The notes: generated from the sequence alone by a model not told the origin. Shown: positions 1-7,111, counted from the first letter of the stretch. The stretch is 18,795 bases of DNA from an uncultured Oscillospiraceae bacterium (GCA_910587135.1 CAJULF010000050.1:1-18795), one strand, 5' to 3'. Numbers and translations are program-made.

Positions 1-65
1 ACATTTAATTTTCTTTGCCCTTTAGCTTCTTTAGGGATGTTTTGCTCTTCTCTTTTATTGTAAAA

Positions 66-108
66 ATAATACCACAAATATAAACATTGGTGGCAAAATG
101 TAGGGTTT
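66..108 (-). promoter_or_regulatory. MerR-type promoter reading off the left edge
   Basis: On the minus strand there is a -35 of TTGCCA (96-91), a 19-bp spacer and a -10 of TATTAT (71-66), preceded by AAACCCTACA (108-99). The long 19-bp spacer is the hallmark of promoters activated by MerR-family proteins. The block aligns without gaps to the promoter of the merR gene at 874-916, with about 33 of 46 positions identical. It overlaps the merR stop codon and would drive a gene to the left of the window, which I infer to be a co-regulated target. Confidence 0.55.
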
Positions 109-850
109 ATGAAAATAAGATTTTCATTTCATGCAGCATCTCTAAAATGGCATATGCGTTTCTTTTCGCTGATGAAAGCGACAAAATAAGTTTATCGCAG
201 ACTGAAATAATTTCATCGCTTTGTTTTGGTGAATTTAACACAGCGCGAATATTTGTTTTTGAATTTACGGATAATTGTTGTAATAACCGTAATATTGCTT
301 CTAAAGAATAGTTTGCGCATTTTAAAGAGCGGATAATTTTCAGCCGCTGTATATCCTCATCGGTATAAACTCGATAACCATTATCTTTTCGCTTGACTGT
401 AAGCAAACCATTCATTTCCCAGTTTCGGAGTGTGTCAACAGAAATATCAAGAAGTTTTGACACATCTCTTCGTTTAAGGTTGTGCAAATTTTCTTGATGT
501 CCGTCCGATATTATCTGCTTCACACATTTGATTGCTTCTTCGGTGTTCCTTCGCTCCTGTTTAATTTGCTTTAAGTATTCCTCGGTAAGCATAATAGCTG
601 TATCAAAGTCACCTCTCGCGGATACCTTGAGCATTTGTGTGATTTTTTTCCTTAAACCGTTCTGCAATATTTCTACTTGGAACGCAAGTCGTATAAGCTT
701 ACATTGTTTTATATGAAAATCTGTAAATACGCGATAACCATTTGACAAACGCTCCGGTTTAGGTATCAATTCCAATTTTTCATATAGACGGACTGTATTT
801 GGATGTACTCCTATTATTGCGGCAACTTCCGCAGTTTTGTATGTTGTCAT
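107..850 (-). CDS. MerR-family regulator with two MerR DNA-binding domains
   Basis: This 247-aa protein carries two MerR-type winged helix-turn-helix units. The first is near residues 4-58 (VAAIIGVHPNTVRLYEKL, then NGYRVFTD at 37-44). The second is near residues 125-193 (VSKLLDISVDTLRNWEMNG, then NGYRVYTD at 157-164). A helical stretch rich in charged residues (about 60-120) joins them, and a helical tail (about 195-247) follows. Usual MerR proteins have one such domain plus a dimerisation helix and a ligand domain; no cysteine metal site or GyrI-like drug pocket is visible, so the signal sensed is unknown. The ATG at 850 is preceded by GGGGGTGA. It is transcribed from its own 19-bp-spacer promoter and is probably autoregulated. 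The matching promoter at its 3' end suggests control of the next gene to the left, often an efflux or stress gene for such regulators, but that gene is outside the window. Confidence 0.9.
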   Translation of the reverse strand: MTTYKTAEVAAIIGVHPNTVRLYEKLELIPKPERLSNGYRVFTDFHIKQCKLIRLAFQVEILQNGLRKKITQMLKVSARGDFDTAIMLTEEYLKQIKQERRNTEEAIKCVKQIISDGHQENLHNLKRRDVSKLLDISVDTLRNWEMNGLLTVKRKDNGYRVYTDEDIQRLKIIRSLKCANYSLEAILRLLQQLSVNSKTNIRAVLNSPKQSDEIISVCDKLILSLSSAKRNAYAILEMLHEMKILFS

Positions 851-873
851 TGTTTGTCACCCCCATTCTTAAT

Positions 874-916
874 TATATACCATAATTGAAAAGTTTGGTG
901 TTAAAGTGTAGGGTTT
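874..916 (-). promoter_or_regulatory. merR promoter/operator with 19-bp spacer
   Basis: On the minus strand the -35 is TTAACA (904-899) and the -10 is TATATA (879-874), separated by 19 bp. The spacer begins CCA and ends TGG and is partly dyad-symmetric, as expected for a MerR dimer bound between the two boxes. AAACCCTACA lies just upstream (916-907). A near copy lies at 66-108. Autoregulation by the adjacent gene is inferred. Confidence 0.55.
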
Positions 917-1165
917 TATTTTTTGAAATTTTTGCAACTAAAGAATTCCATTATTTTTAAAACTGATATTTTAGGAAATATAAAAAGAAATTTAATTTAT
1001 TATCCTTGCCAAGAAACCTTGTTGCAGTGGCCGCAGTTTAAAAGTGAGAACTAAAAAAGCCGTCAAAAAATAACTATCTTTCCGTATGGCATTGAGAAAT
1101 TTCTATTTTCAAAAACTGCTATTATGTCCTTTTTTTAACAAACACCTTTATAATAAGCCTCAGTA
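917..1165. other. AT-rich intergenic stretch, no gene seen
   Basis: No convincing open reading frame, ribosome binding site or RNA gene is visible here. The stretch ends in an isolated terminator-like hairpin at 1166-1196 that no plus-strand gene in view needs, so a short transcript may end there. I cannot assign one. Confidence 0.3.
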
Positions 1166-1196
1166 ATAAAAGGAATTCAAAATTCCTTTATTTTTG
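1166..1196 (+). terminator. Orphan rho-independent terminator-like hairpin
   Basis: AAAAGGAATT, a CAA loop and AATTCCTTT are followed by ATTTTT. Stem and T-run fit intrinsic termination on the plus strand. The only gene upstream (merR) runs the other way, so its transcript is unknown. Confidence 0.45.
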
Positions 1197-1198
1197 TA

Positions 1199-1227
1199 TT
1201 GAAAAAAAGAGCGAGAAGAAGTATAAT
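1199..1227 (+). promoter_or_regulatory. Sigma-A promoter of the candidate small RNA
   Basis: TTGAAA (1199-1204), a spacer of exactly 17 bp and TATAAT (1222-1227). The predicted start is near 1234, just before CCCCGA, the first strand of the RNA's first stem. Confidence 0.7.
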
Positions 1228-1233
1228 AATATT

Positions 1234-1397
1234 GTCCCCGAAAACTACTTACTTTACTTAGTTCAGTTTTTACATTGATCCTTTTATCGGGGAGGTTTTT
1301 ACGACTTCTTCTTTCCTCTGTGACTATTTGTACCGCAGGTTTGAGGGTCTGCGGCGAAAAATGATTTTGCGGCTCGGATTTCGAGCCGCTCTTTTTG
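1234..1397 (+). ncRNA. Unidentified small RNA or ldh leader, about 160 nt
   Basis: A consensus promoter just upstream and a strong terminator at the end delimit an RNA of about 160 nt with no good open frame. Visible pairings are CCCCGA (1236-1241) with TCGGGG (1287-1292), then CCGCAG (1333-1338) with CTGCGG (1349-1354), then the terminator stem at 1369-1389. The loop of the first stem is long and U/A-rich and ends in TTTTA before TCGGGGAGG, which could be a site for pairing with other RNAs. I do not recognise it as 6S, SRP, tmRNA, RNase P or a known riboswitch. It lies 90 nt before the dehydrogenase start, so it could also be an attenuating leader for that gene. Confidence 0.5.
1369..1396 (+). 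terminator. Strong rho-independent terminator
   Basis: GCGGCTCG (1369-1376), a short loop and CGAGCCGC (1382-1389) make a perfect 8-bp GC-rich stem followed by TCTTTTT. It ends the candidate small RNA before the dehydrogenase gene. Confidence 0.85.
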
Positions 1398-1485
1398 TGT
1401 AAATTTCCATTTATATGAAATTTATCGTATGTGTATTTTTTTTATAATTTTCACGCAAAATAAACAAAAAAAGGAGAAATCAAAC

Positions 1486-2469
1486 ATGGAAAAAATAGCC
1501 TTTTTCGACACCAAACCGTATGACAAGGAGTGGTTTGACAAAATCAACAAAAGCTACGAGATACACTACTTCGAGGGCAGACTGCGCCCAGCTTCCGTCA
1601 GGCTCGCCGAAGGCTGCCGAGCGGTATGCGCTTTTGTAAATGACGATATCTCGGCGAAAACAATCGAGCTTCTTGTGGAGCAGGGAGTTGAGGTTATCGC
1701 TATGCGCTGCTCGGGCTTTAACAACGTCGACATTGCCGCGGCGGAAGGAAAGCTCCGTATCGTGAGAGTGCCCGCGTACTCCCCATATGCGGTGGCAGAG
1801 CATGCTATTGGGCTTATAATCTCGCTGAACAGAAAAATACACCGTGCCTATAACCGCACAAGAGATTTTAATTTCAGCCTGAACGGTCTTACAGGATTTG
1901 ATTTGTACGGGAAGACGGCGGGAGTAATCGGAACAGGCAATATAGGGCGTGTCTTTATTGATATCTGCCGCGGCTTCGGCATGAAAGTTATTGCTTATGA
2001 CCCGTATCCCATCGAGGGCAGAGGCATTGAATATGTGTCAACCGAGGAAATTTTCCGAAACTCCGACATCATTTCACTGCACTGTCCGCTGACGGAGCAG
2101 ACACGATATATTATTGACGACAAGGCGATATCGCTTATGAAAAGCAGTGCGCTGATAGTAAATACCAGCCGCGGAAAGCTGATCGACAGCGAGGCTCTTC
2201 TGAGAGCGCTCAATGAAAAGCGCATAGGCGGCGCGGCGTTGGACGTTTACGAGGAGGAGAGTGATCTGTTCTTTAAGGATAATTCCGACAGTATTGTCAC
2301 CGACGAGGTGCTGTCTATTCTGGTGTCGCGCCCGAATGTGCTGCTGACCTCACACCAGGCGTTCCTTACCGAGGAGGCGCTCAAAGGTATAGCGGAGGTA
2401 ACTTTGGGTAATCTTGATGACTTCTTTGCGGGAAGAGAACTGAAAAATGAGGTAAAAGTCGCGAAATAG
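1486..2469 (+). CDS. D-2-hydroxyacid dehydrogenase, probably D-lactate dehydrogenase
   Basis: This 327-aa cytoplasmic enzyme belongs to the NAD-dependent D-isomer 2-hydroxyacid dehydrogenase family. It would reduce pyruvate to D-lactate and regenerate NAD+ in fermentation. The Rossmann motif GTGNIG is at 149-154 and is followed by an acidic residue in AYDPYP, as usual for NAD binding. Active-site residues are Arg229 in NTSRGKLID, Glu256 in DVYEEE and His290 in TSHQAF. The N-terminal catalytic half has the typical RCSGFNNVD (74-82). Length is normal. I chose the ATG at 1486 because AAGGAG precedes it by a good spacing; an in-frame upstream ATG at 1429 has no ribosome binding site. An AT-rich TATAAT at 1443-1448 may give a weak promoter, otherwise transcription would read through the terminator at 1369-1396. 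The family also reduces other 2-oxoacids, so the exact substrate is inferred. The next gene, pyruvate kinase, makes its substrate. Confidence 0.88.
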   Translation: MEKIAFFDTKPYDKEWFDKINKSYEIHYFEGRLRPASVRLAEGCRAVCAFVNDDISAKTIELLVEQGVEVIAMRCSGFNNVDIAAAEGKLRIVRVPAYSPYAVAEHAIGLIISLNRKIHRAYNRTRDFNFSLNGLTGFDLYGKTAGVIGTGNIGRVFIDICRGFGMKVIAYDPYPIEGRGIEYVSTEEIFRNSDIISLHCPLTEQTRYIIDDKAISLMKSSALIVNTSRGKLIDSEALLRALNEKRIGGAALDVYEEESDLFFKDNSDSIVTDEVLSILVSRPNVLLTSHQAFLTEEALKGIAEVTLGNLDDFFAGRELKNEVKVAK

Positions 2470-2481
2470 ACCGATTAACGC

Positions 2482-2510
2482 TTGACCTTTTCGGAAGAAT
2501 ATGGTATAAT
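2482..2510 (+). promoter_or_regulatory. Sigma-A promoter, probably for pyruvate kinase
   Basis: TTGACC (2482-2487), a 17-bp spacer and TATAAT (2505-2510), with a start expected near 2517. It would give pyk an untranslated leader of about 540 nt that includes two structured repeats. The -10 context ATGGTATAATAAACG also occurs at 5984-5998. Confidence 0.6.
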
Positions 2511-2565
2511 AAACGAAAGGTGCTTATTTCAGACCGTAGAAAAAGCCTATTGACAACGCAATGTA

Positions 2566-2722
2566 GGCGCATAAAATTTCAAAAAGTTCACATTTGCCGA
2601 ATGGCAAATGTGAACGGTTTCCGCAGTCGCGCAGAGCGAAACGTAGTGAAGCGGAGCGTGAGTGCGGAAATTTTGAAATTTTTTAAATAATCCGCCTTAG
2701 GTCAACCTTCAAAAACAGGCTG
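2566..2722 (+). repeat. Structured repeat family, copy 1
   Basis: Left end GGCGCATAAAATTTCAAAAAG; a perfect 13-bp hairpin GTTCACATTTGCC/GGCAAATGTGAAC with a GAAT loop; a second stem TTTCCGCA/TGCGGAAA closing around GC-rich sequence; then TTTTGAAATTT, which pairs back to the left AAATTTCAAAA. The right tail is TTTTTTAAATAAT, CCTTAGGTCAACC and CAGGCTG. This makes a three-way junction. It is very close to copy 2 (7112-7269). A further small hairpin, ATAAAC/GTTTAT, follows at about 2727-2743. Confidence 0.85.
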
Positions 2723-2826
2723 AAATAAACGCATAGTGTTTATTTGTCCGTGTGCATACTTTCGCATTTGGTTCGCCCGGCGCAGGAAAATGCTTTTAAC
2801 ATGGTGCGGCTTTTCGCTCATGTATT

Positions 2827-3044
2827 AAATTTCAAAAAGGTGCTTAGCTCTGTAGTCGGTAATGTTACATATTAAAGCATTACGCCGCGGCTTGCGCAAA
2901 ATCTCATTTGCCGAAAGGTAAATTATGGCGGTTTCCGTCGGGTATGCAAAGCGGAGTATGCGTTGTTTTGCGCAGTACAAAGCAGATCACTTAAAGTCTT
3001 TGCGGCAGTGTGCGCAAAACTCGCGGAAATTTTGAAATTTTTTT
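2827..3044 (+). repeat. Structured repeat family, copy 3 (divergent), abutting the pyk ribosome binding site
   Basis: It starts AAATTTCAAAAAGGTGC and ends GCGGAAATTTTGAAATTTTTTT, the same outer stem as copies 1 and 2, but the interior is longer and different (for example TTTGCGCA and GCGCAAAA segments). The usual CTTTAGGTCAACC tail is missing: the T-run passes straight into GTAAGGAGCAG, the pyk ribosome binding site. Confidence 0.7.
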
Positions 3045-3057
3045 GTAAGGAGCAGTT

Positions 3058-4824
3058 ATGAGGAGAACGAAGATTGTTTGTACATTAGGTCCGGCGACAA
3101 AGAGCGACGAAGTACTCAGACAGCTGATTGAAAGCGGAATGAATGTGGCGAGGCAGAATTTCTCGCACGGTGATCACGCGGGTCATAAAGAAACTCATGA
3201 TCAAGTGGTCAGAGTGGCGAGGGAAATGGGAAAGCCCGTAGCTACGCTGCTGGACACCAAGGGTCCCGAGGTAAGGCTCAGAAAGTTTGCGGAAGGCAAG
3301 AAGTATGAGATATTCGCAGGTGACAGCTTTACGCTTACCACTCGCGATGTAATGGGTGACAATAAGTGCGCGGCAATAAGCTATAAAGGGCTTGCGGACG
3401 ATATTGACATAGGAACTAAGATACTTATCGATGACGGCAACATCAGCCTGCGCTGCTCCGAGATAATTAAGAATCCCGACGGAACGGCGGATATCATATG
3501 CACGATACAGAACGGGGGAATGCTGTCGGACAACAAGGGGCTTAATATCCCGGGCGTAAGGCTTTCAATGCCTTATGTCAGCGAGGTGGACGAAAGCGAT
3601 ATCCGCTTTGCTGCAAGAGAAAATTTTGACTTTATTGCCGCTTCCTTTGTAACATGCGCGGATGATGTTGTCGCGGTGCGCAAGATACTTGAGGAAGAGG
3701 GCAGACCCGATATAAGGATTATCGCCAAGATAGAGAACGGCGAGGGCGTAAAGAATATCGACGAGATACTCCGCGTCACCGACGGAATAATGGTAGCGCG
3801 CGGCGATATGGGCGTTGAGATACCATTTGAGGATATCCCGCAGATCCAGAAGATGCTAATCAGTAAGTGCTATAACTCCAATAAAACGGTAATCACGGCT
3901 ACCCAGATGCTGGAAAGCATGATACACAATCCGCGTCCTACCCGTGCGGAAACAACCGACGTTGCCAACGCGATATACGACGGCACCAGCGCGATAATGC
4001 TTTCGGGAGAAACGGCCGCGGGTCAGCACCCGGTTGAGGCGGTAAAGACCATGGCGCTTATTGCGGAAACAACCGAAAAGGCAATAGATTACAAAAGCCG
4101 TTTTTACAAGCATGAAACCAAGGACAGCGCGAATGTTTCCAACGCGATATCTCACGCGACGGTAAGTGCTGCTATGGATCTTGGCGCTACGGCGATAATA
4201 ACGGTAACCAAAACGGGCTCTACCGCCCGCATGATATCCCGCTACCGTCCCGAGTGCCCAGTAATATCCTGCACGACCAGCGAGGTCACCATGCGTCAGA
4301 CCGCTCTTAGCTGGGGGGTTATCCCGCTGATGGCGGAGGAGACCATGACCAGCACCGACGATCTTATAGATATGGCGGTGCAAAAAGCAACCGAAGCCAA
4401 GCTGCTTTCCAACGGCGATCTGGTGGTAATTACCGCAGGAGTTCCGCTGGGCGTTTCGGGTACTACGAACCTTATGAAGGTTCATATAGTGGGCGACGTG
4501 CTTGTTACGGGCACAGGCATTACAAAGGGTGTGGTAACTGCCAACGTATGCGTGTGCGCAAACGAGCAGGAGGCTTTGGAGCGCTTTGAGAGCGGGCATA
4601 TACTGGTTATTCCCAAGACTTCCAACGTGATACTGCCGCTTATGAAGTCCGCCGCGGGAATAATAACCGAAGAAAACGGCGCGGACAGCCATGCGGCGAT
4701 AGTCGGTATGGCTCTTGATATCCCCGTTATAGTGGGCGCGGCAAATGCCACCCAGATACTGCGCAGCGGTACGGTGGTAAGTATAGACGCGGAAAAGGGC
4801 ATTGTATGCACCGAAAAGAATTGA
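3058..4824 (+). CDS. pyk: Pyruvate kinase with C-terminal PEP-utiliser domain
   Basis: This 588-aa enzyme transfers phosphate from phosphoenolpyruvate to ADP, giving pyruvate and ATP, the last step of glycolysis. The start has KIVCTLGPAT (5-14). Arg32, Asn34 and Ser36 lie in ARQNFSHG (the usual motif is RLNFSHG, so Gln replaces Leu). Asp66 is in LLDTKGPEVR, the catalytic Lys224 and metal ligand Glu226 in AKIENGEG, and metal ligand Asp250 in VARGDMG. Residues 277-330 hold the conserved ITATQMLESM and MLSGETAAG segments. An allosteric domain follows. From about residue 515 comes the extra PEP-utiliser domain with GADSHAAIVG, found in Bacillus and many clostridial enzymes and matching the length of about 585 aa. 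The ATG at 3058 follows AAGGAG. The gene stands alone, with a terminator directly after it. Confidence 0.97.
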   Translation: MRRTKIVCTLGPATKSDEVLRQLIESGMNVARQNFSHGDHAGHKETHDQVVRVAREMGKPVATLLDTKGPEVRLRKFAEGKKYEIFAGDSFTLTTRDVMGDNKCAAISYKGLADDIDIGTKILIDDGNISLRCSEIIKNPDGTADIICTIQNGGMLSDNKGLNIPGVRLSMPYVSEVDESDIRFAARENFDFIAASFVTCADDVVAVRKILEEEGRPDIRIIAKIENGEGVKNIDEILRVTDGIMVARGDMGVEIPFEDIPQIQKMLISKCYNSNKTVITATQMLESMIHNPRPTRAETTDVANAIYDGTSAIMLSGETAAGQHPVEAVKTMALIAETTEKAIDYKSRFYKHETKDSANVSNAISHATVSAAMDLGATAIITVTKTGSTARMISRYRPECPVISCTTSEVTMRQTALSWGVIPLMAEETMTSTDDLIDMAVQKATEAKLLSNGDLVVITAGVPLGVSGTTNLMKVHIVGDVLVTGTGITKGVVTANVCVCANEQEALERFESGHILVIPKTSNVILPLMKSAAGIITEENGADSHAAIVGMALDIPVIVGAANATQILRSGTVVSIDAEKGIVCTEKN

Positions 4825-4825
4825 C

Positions 4826-4862
4826 AGCGCATAAAAAAATTGATGATTTATACGCTTTTTTG
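4826..4862 (+). terminator. Terminator of pyk
   Basis: AGCGCATAAA pairs with TTTATACGCT (one internal mismatch) and is followed by TTTTT. It begins two bases after the pyk stop codon. Confidence 0.7.
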
Positions 4863-4991
4863 CCGTGATTTTTAAAATGCTTTGAACAAGAGCGGCTTGA
4901 AATTCTTTGTTGTATATCATTTATCAAAGGAATATTCCCTCTGAAAACAGCCATAATTATTGTGGCAGAATTTGTTTTCGGAGGGATTTTT

Positions 4992-5657
4992 ATGTCTATA
5001 AGAGCTACCGATCTTTGTAAGAATTATATGGTTGGAGGTCAGCGCGTGGCGGCGCTGGACGGGGTAAGCCTTGAGGTAGGGGACGGTGAGTATGTCACGG
5101 TGGTGGGAGCGAGCGGCTCGGGAAAGACCACGCTGATGAACATTCTGGGCTGTCTGGACTTGCCCACATCGGGGAGCTATTTTCTTGACGGAGAGGACGT
5201 GTCCACGCTTACCGACGAGGAGCTGAGCGAGATACGCAGTGTTAAGATAGGCTTTATTTTTCAAAGCTTCAATCTGATAGATGGGCTTACCGCACTGGAA
5301 AATGTGGAGCTTCCGCTGCTTTACCGACACGTGCCCAAAAAAAGGCGGCGGGAGATAGCTCTTGAAGCGCTGGAGAGCGTAAGTCTGTCCGACAGGGCGC
5401 TGCATCGCCCCTCGGAGATGTCGGGAGGACAGCAGCAGCGTGTAGCAATAGCGCGGGCTATCGCCGCAAATCCTTCGATAATACTCGCGGACGAGCCTTG
5501 CGGCAATCTTGACAGCCACTCGGGCAGGGAAGTGCTGGATATACTTTCCGCCCTTAACCGAAGCGGCAAGACTATCATAATGATAACCCACAATGAGCAG
5601 ACCGCCGCGGAGGCCAAGCGTCTGATACGTATTTCCGACGGTAAAATATGCGGCTGA
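4992..5657 (+). CDS. ABC transporter ATP-binding protein, MacB/LolD/FtsE-like class
   Basis: This 221-aa ATPase has Walker A GASGSGKTT (39-47), Q-loop Gln91, signature MSGGQQQR (143-150, Met for the usual Leu), Walker B IILADEP (163-169), D-loop GNLD (171-174) and His200 in ITHN. Length and sequence fit the class that works with FtsX/MacB-type permeases in export of peptides or drugs, lipoprotein handling or cell-wall signalling. The ATG at 4992 is chosen because GGAGGG precedes it; an upstream in-frame ATG at 4962 lacks such a site. No permease is next to it: a terminator follows and the next gene encodes an AraC regulator. It may pair with a permease elsewhere or be a remnant of a larger operon. 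The substrate cannot be inferred. Confidence 0.9.
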   Translation: MSIRATDLCKNYMVGGQRVAALDGVSLEVGDGEYVTVVGASGSGKTTLMNILGCLDLPTSGSYFLDGEDVSTLTDEELSEIRSVKIGFIFQSFNLIDGLTALENVELPLLYRHVPKKRRREIALEALESVSLSDRALHRPSEMSGGQQQRVAIARAIAANPSIILADEPCGNLDSHSGREVLDILSALNRSGKTIIMITHNEQTAAEAKRLIRISDGKICG

Positions 5658-5660
5658 TGT

Positions 5661-5705
5661 GAAGAGGCGATAAAGGGCAGTACGGTTCTTTATCGCTTCT
5701 TTTCT
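5661..5705 (+). terminator. Terminator of the ABC ATPase gene
   Basis: GAAGAGGCGATAAAG (5661-5675) pairs with CTTTATCGCTTC (5688-5699), followed by TTTTC. It starts three bases after the stop codon, which shows that no permease is co-transcribed downstream. Confidence 0.7.
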
Positions 5706-5849
5706 CATATTATCGTGTAAACGTTCTGAGCAGCCCGTCAAAGCCGGTTTTTCGTGTATAGGTTTTTCCGCAATATTGTCTTTTAATGCGGTCAGAAAGA
5801 CCGCAGTTCCGAAAGCCGCCGCTAAAAGTAATGCTCTGCTGTTTTTCAT
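5706..5849 (-). CDS. Possible small membrane peptide or gene remnant
   Basis: On the minus strand an ATG at 5849 opens with MKNSRALLLAAAFGTAVFLT, a basic start and a hydrophobic Ala/Leu segment like a signal or membrane anchor. Charged residues follow (ALKDNIAEKPIHEKPALTG). A promoter fits upstream: TTGACA, 17 bp, TAATAT (about 5934-5906). The frame has no stop of its own before it runs antisense into the ABC gene (it stays open to 4917), so the end given here is only where plausible coding stops. A one-base shift would give a stop just before the terminator region. The ribosome binding site is weak (CGGAAAA). It is either a decayed gene or chance. Confidence 0.25.
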
Positions 5850-5905
5850 AATTTTGTTTTTTCCGTGTTGTGAAACCAAGCAATAATCAACAATTGTCTG
5901 CAAAT

Positions 5906-5934
5906 TATATTAGCATAATAATACGGCATTGTCA
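5906..5934 (-). promoter_or_regulatory. Minus-strand promoter-like sequence
   Basis: TTGACA, 17 bp and TAATAT on the minus strand, about 60 bases before the possible small membrane peptide. The boxes are good, but the transcript is uncertain. Confidence 0.4.
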
Positions 5935-5985
5935 AGAGCTTTGCTTGCAAAAGTTTTATTTATATTGCGCAAAGCTATCAATCAT

Positions 5986-6104
5986 GGTATAATAAACGCA
6001 AGACGTTTATTATACCTTATGTCCACGCATATCCGCAAATCTTCGATTTGCTTCATGCGGTAATGGACAATTATACCATAATCCCTTTGGGCTTATGGTA
6101 TAAT
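5986..6104. repeat. Three consecutive palindromes upstream of the AraC gene
   Basis: Palindrome 1 is GGTATAATAAACG (5986-5998) with CGTTTATTATACC (6004-6016), 13 bp perfect. Palindrome 2 is a long imperfect stem from TGTCCA (6020-6025) to TGGACA (6064-6069), with GCAAATC/GATTTGC at its top. Palindrome 3 is TTATACCATAA (6071-6081) with TTATGGTATAA (6093-6103), 11 bp perfect. Each outer palindrome contains TATAAT. This may be a small repeat element or an operator array; there is no coding potential. Confidence 0.6.
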
Positions 6105-6133
6105 ATACCTAACGCTTCGGGACATAAAAAATC

Positions 6134-6162
6134 AAGACAAAAAACGCCGTGCGGTGTATAAT
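6134..6162 (+). promoter_or_regulatory. Candidate promoter of the AraC gene
   Basis: AAGACA (6134-6139), 17 bp and TATAAT (6157-6162). The start would fall near 6169, directly before the GGGAGG ribosome binding site, giving a very short leader. The -35 is weak, which fits activator-dependent transcription. Confidence 0.4.
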
Positions 6163-6185
6163 TGTTTTGGACGGGAGGAAAGGCA

Positions 6186-7064
6186 ATGGATTGGATACGA
6201 AGCTTTCAGCGGTCGGTGGACTATATTGAGGATCATATCACCGAGCCGCTTGATATCGGGGATATAGCGCGTGTGATGAATATATCGGGATATTATTACC
6301 AGAAGATATTCAATGTTCTCTGCGGCTTCGGCGTTGGGGAATATATACGCGGCAGGCGGCTCGCACTTGCCGGCGGCGAGCTGATGACGACCGACGAGAG
6401 GGTGATAGATATCGCTCTTAAATACGGCTACGATACCCCGGAGGGCTTTACACGCGCGTTTACCCGATTTCACGGAGTGCCGCCATCGGCGGTGCGCAGG
6501 GGGAGTCCCGTTAAATCCTTTGCAAGACTTCACGTCACAATTACAATGAAAGGCGGTAGTACTATGGACTACAAAATCGTGACAAAAGAGAGCTTTAAGG
6601 TTATGGAAAAGAGAGAGGAACACAGCATTGTCGATGAGCGGAATATCAACACCATTCCGCAGTTCTGGACTCGCTCACATGAGGACGGAACGGTTAAGAA
6701 GCTGCTGGAACTGACATCCGACAGGAGCTATATTTTCGGCATATGCTACGGAAATTCTCCGTCGGATTCCAAAACCTTTGATTATTCCATTGCGGCAAGG
6801 GTCGCCGATGATTTCAGCGAGGATGATATTCCCGAGGGTTTCGGGTTTTCCGAGATACCCGCGCGCACATGGGTGGTATTTGAGTGTGTCGGCGATCCGT
6901 CGAGTGCTGTCCAGGAGCTTTGGCACAGAATAATCACCGAATTTTTCCCTTCCTCGCAATATAAGCCCACCTATGAGATTGATATCGAAGTCTATCCCGA
7001 GGGAAATATGTCACTCGACACTTACAGGAGCGAAATATGGGTTCCTGTGACAGTAAATAACTGA
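6186..7064 (+). CDS. AraC-family regulator with GyrI-like effector-binding domain
   Basis: This 292-aa protein has an AraC-type double helix-turn-helix at the N terminus (about 5-105). The first helix pair is LDIGDIARVMNISGYYYQKIF; the second is in VIDIALKYGYDTPEGFTRAFTRFHGVPPS, a classic AraC signature. After a short linker comes a GyrI/Rob-type small-molecule domain (about 127-289), starting MDYKIVTKESFKVM and ending in EIDIEVYPEG...SEIWVPV, the typical end of that fold. This order (DNA-binding first, ligand domain second) is that of Rob and its relatives, which respond to lipophilic or cationic compounds. The ATG at 6186 follows GGGAGGAAAGG. An ATG at 6561 inside the gene starts the ligand domain exactly, but I see one fused protein. 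It is monocistronic; the targets are unknown. Confidence 0.9.
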   Translation: MDWIRSFQRSVDYIEDHITEPLDIGDIARVMNISGYYYQKIFNVLCGFGVGEYIRGRRLALAGGELMTTDERVIDIALKYGYDTPEGFTRAFTRFHGVPPSAVRRGSPVKSFARLHVTITMKGGSTMDYKIVTKESFKVMEKREEHSIVDERNINTIPQFWTRSHEDGTVKKLLELTSDRSYIFGICYGNSPSDSKTFDYSIAARVADDFSEDDIPEGFGFSEIPARTWVVFECVGDPSSAVQELWHRIITEFFPSSQYKPTYEIDIEVYPEGNMSLDTYRSEIWVPVTVNN

Positions 7065-7111
7065 TATTTGTGCTTTAAACGCATAAAAAAGTTTATGTGC
7101 CACGCAAAGTC

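Noticed and set aside
2566..3044. Repeats considered as a CRISPR array
   Set aside because: There are no short regularly spaced identical units; the copies are dispersed, about 110-220 bp long, palindromic and in both orientations.
3856..4920. 354-codon open frame on the minus strand opposite pyk
   Set aside because: It lies wholly antisense to a certain gene, has no ribosome binding site and a composition rich in Arg, His and Tyr typical of reverse-frame reading.
4917..5705. Extension of the minus-strand frame starting at 5903 through the whole ABC gene
   Set aside because: It is antisense to a well-supported ATPase. Only the first 50 or so codons look protein-like, so I listed just that part, with low confidence.
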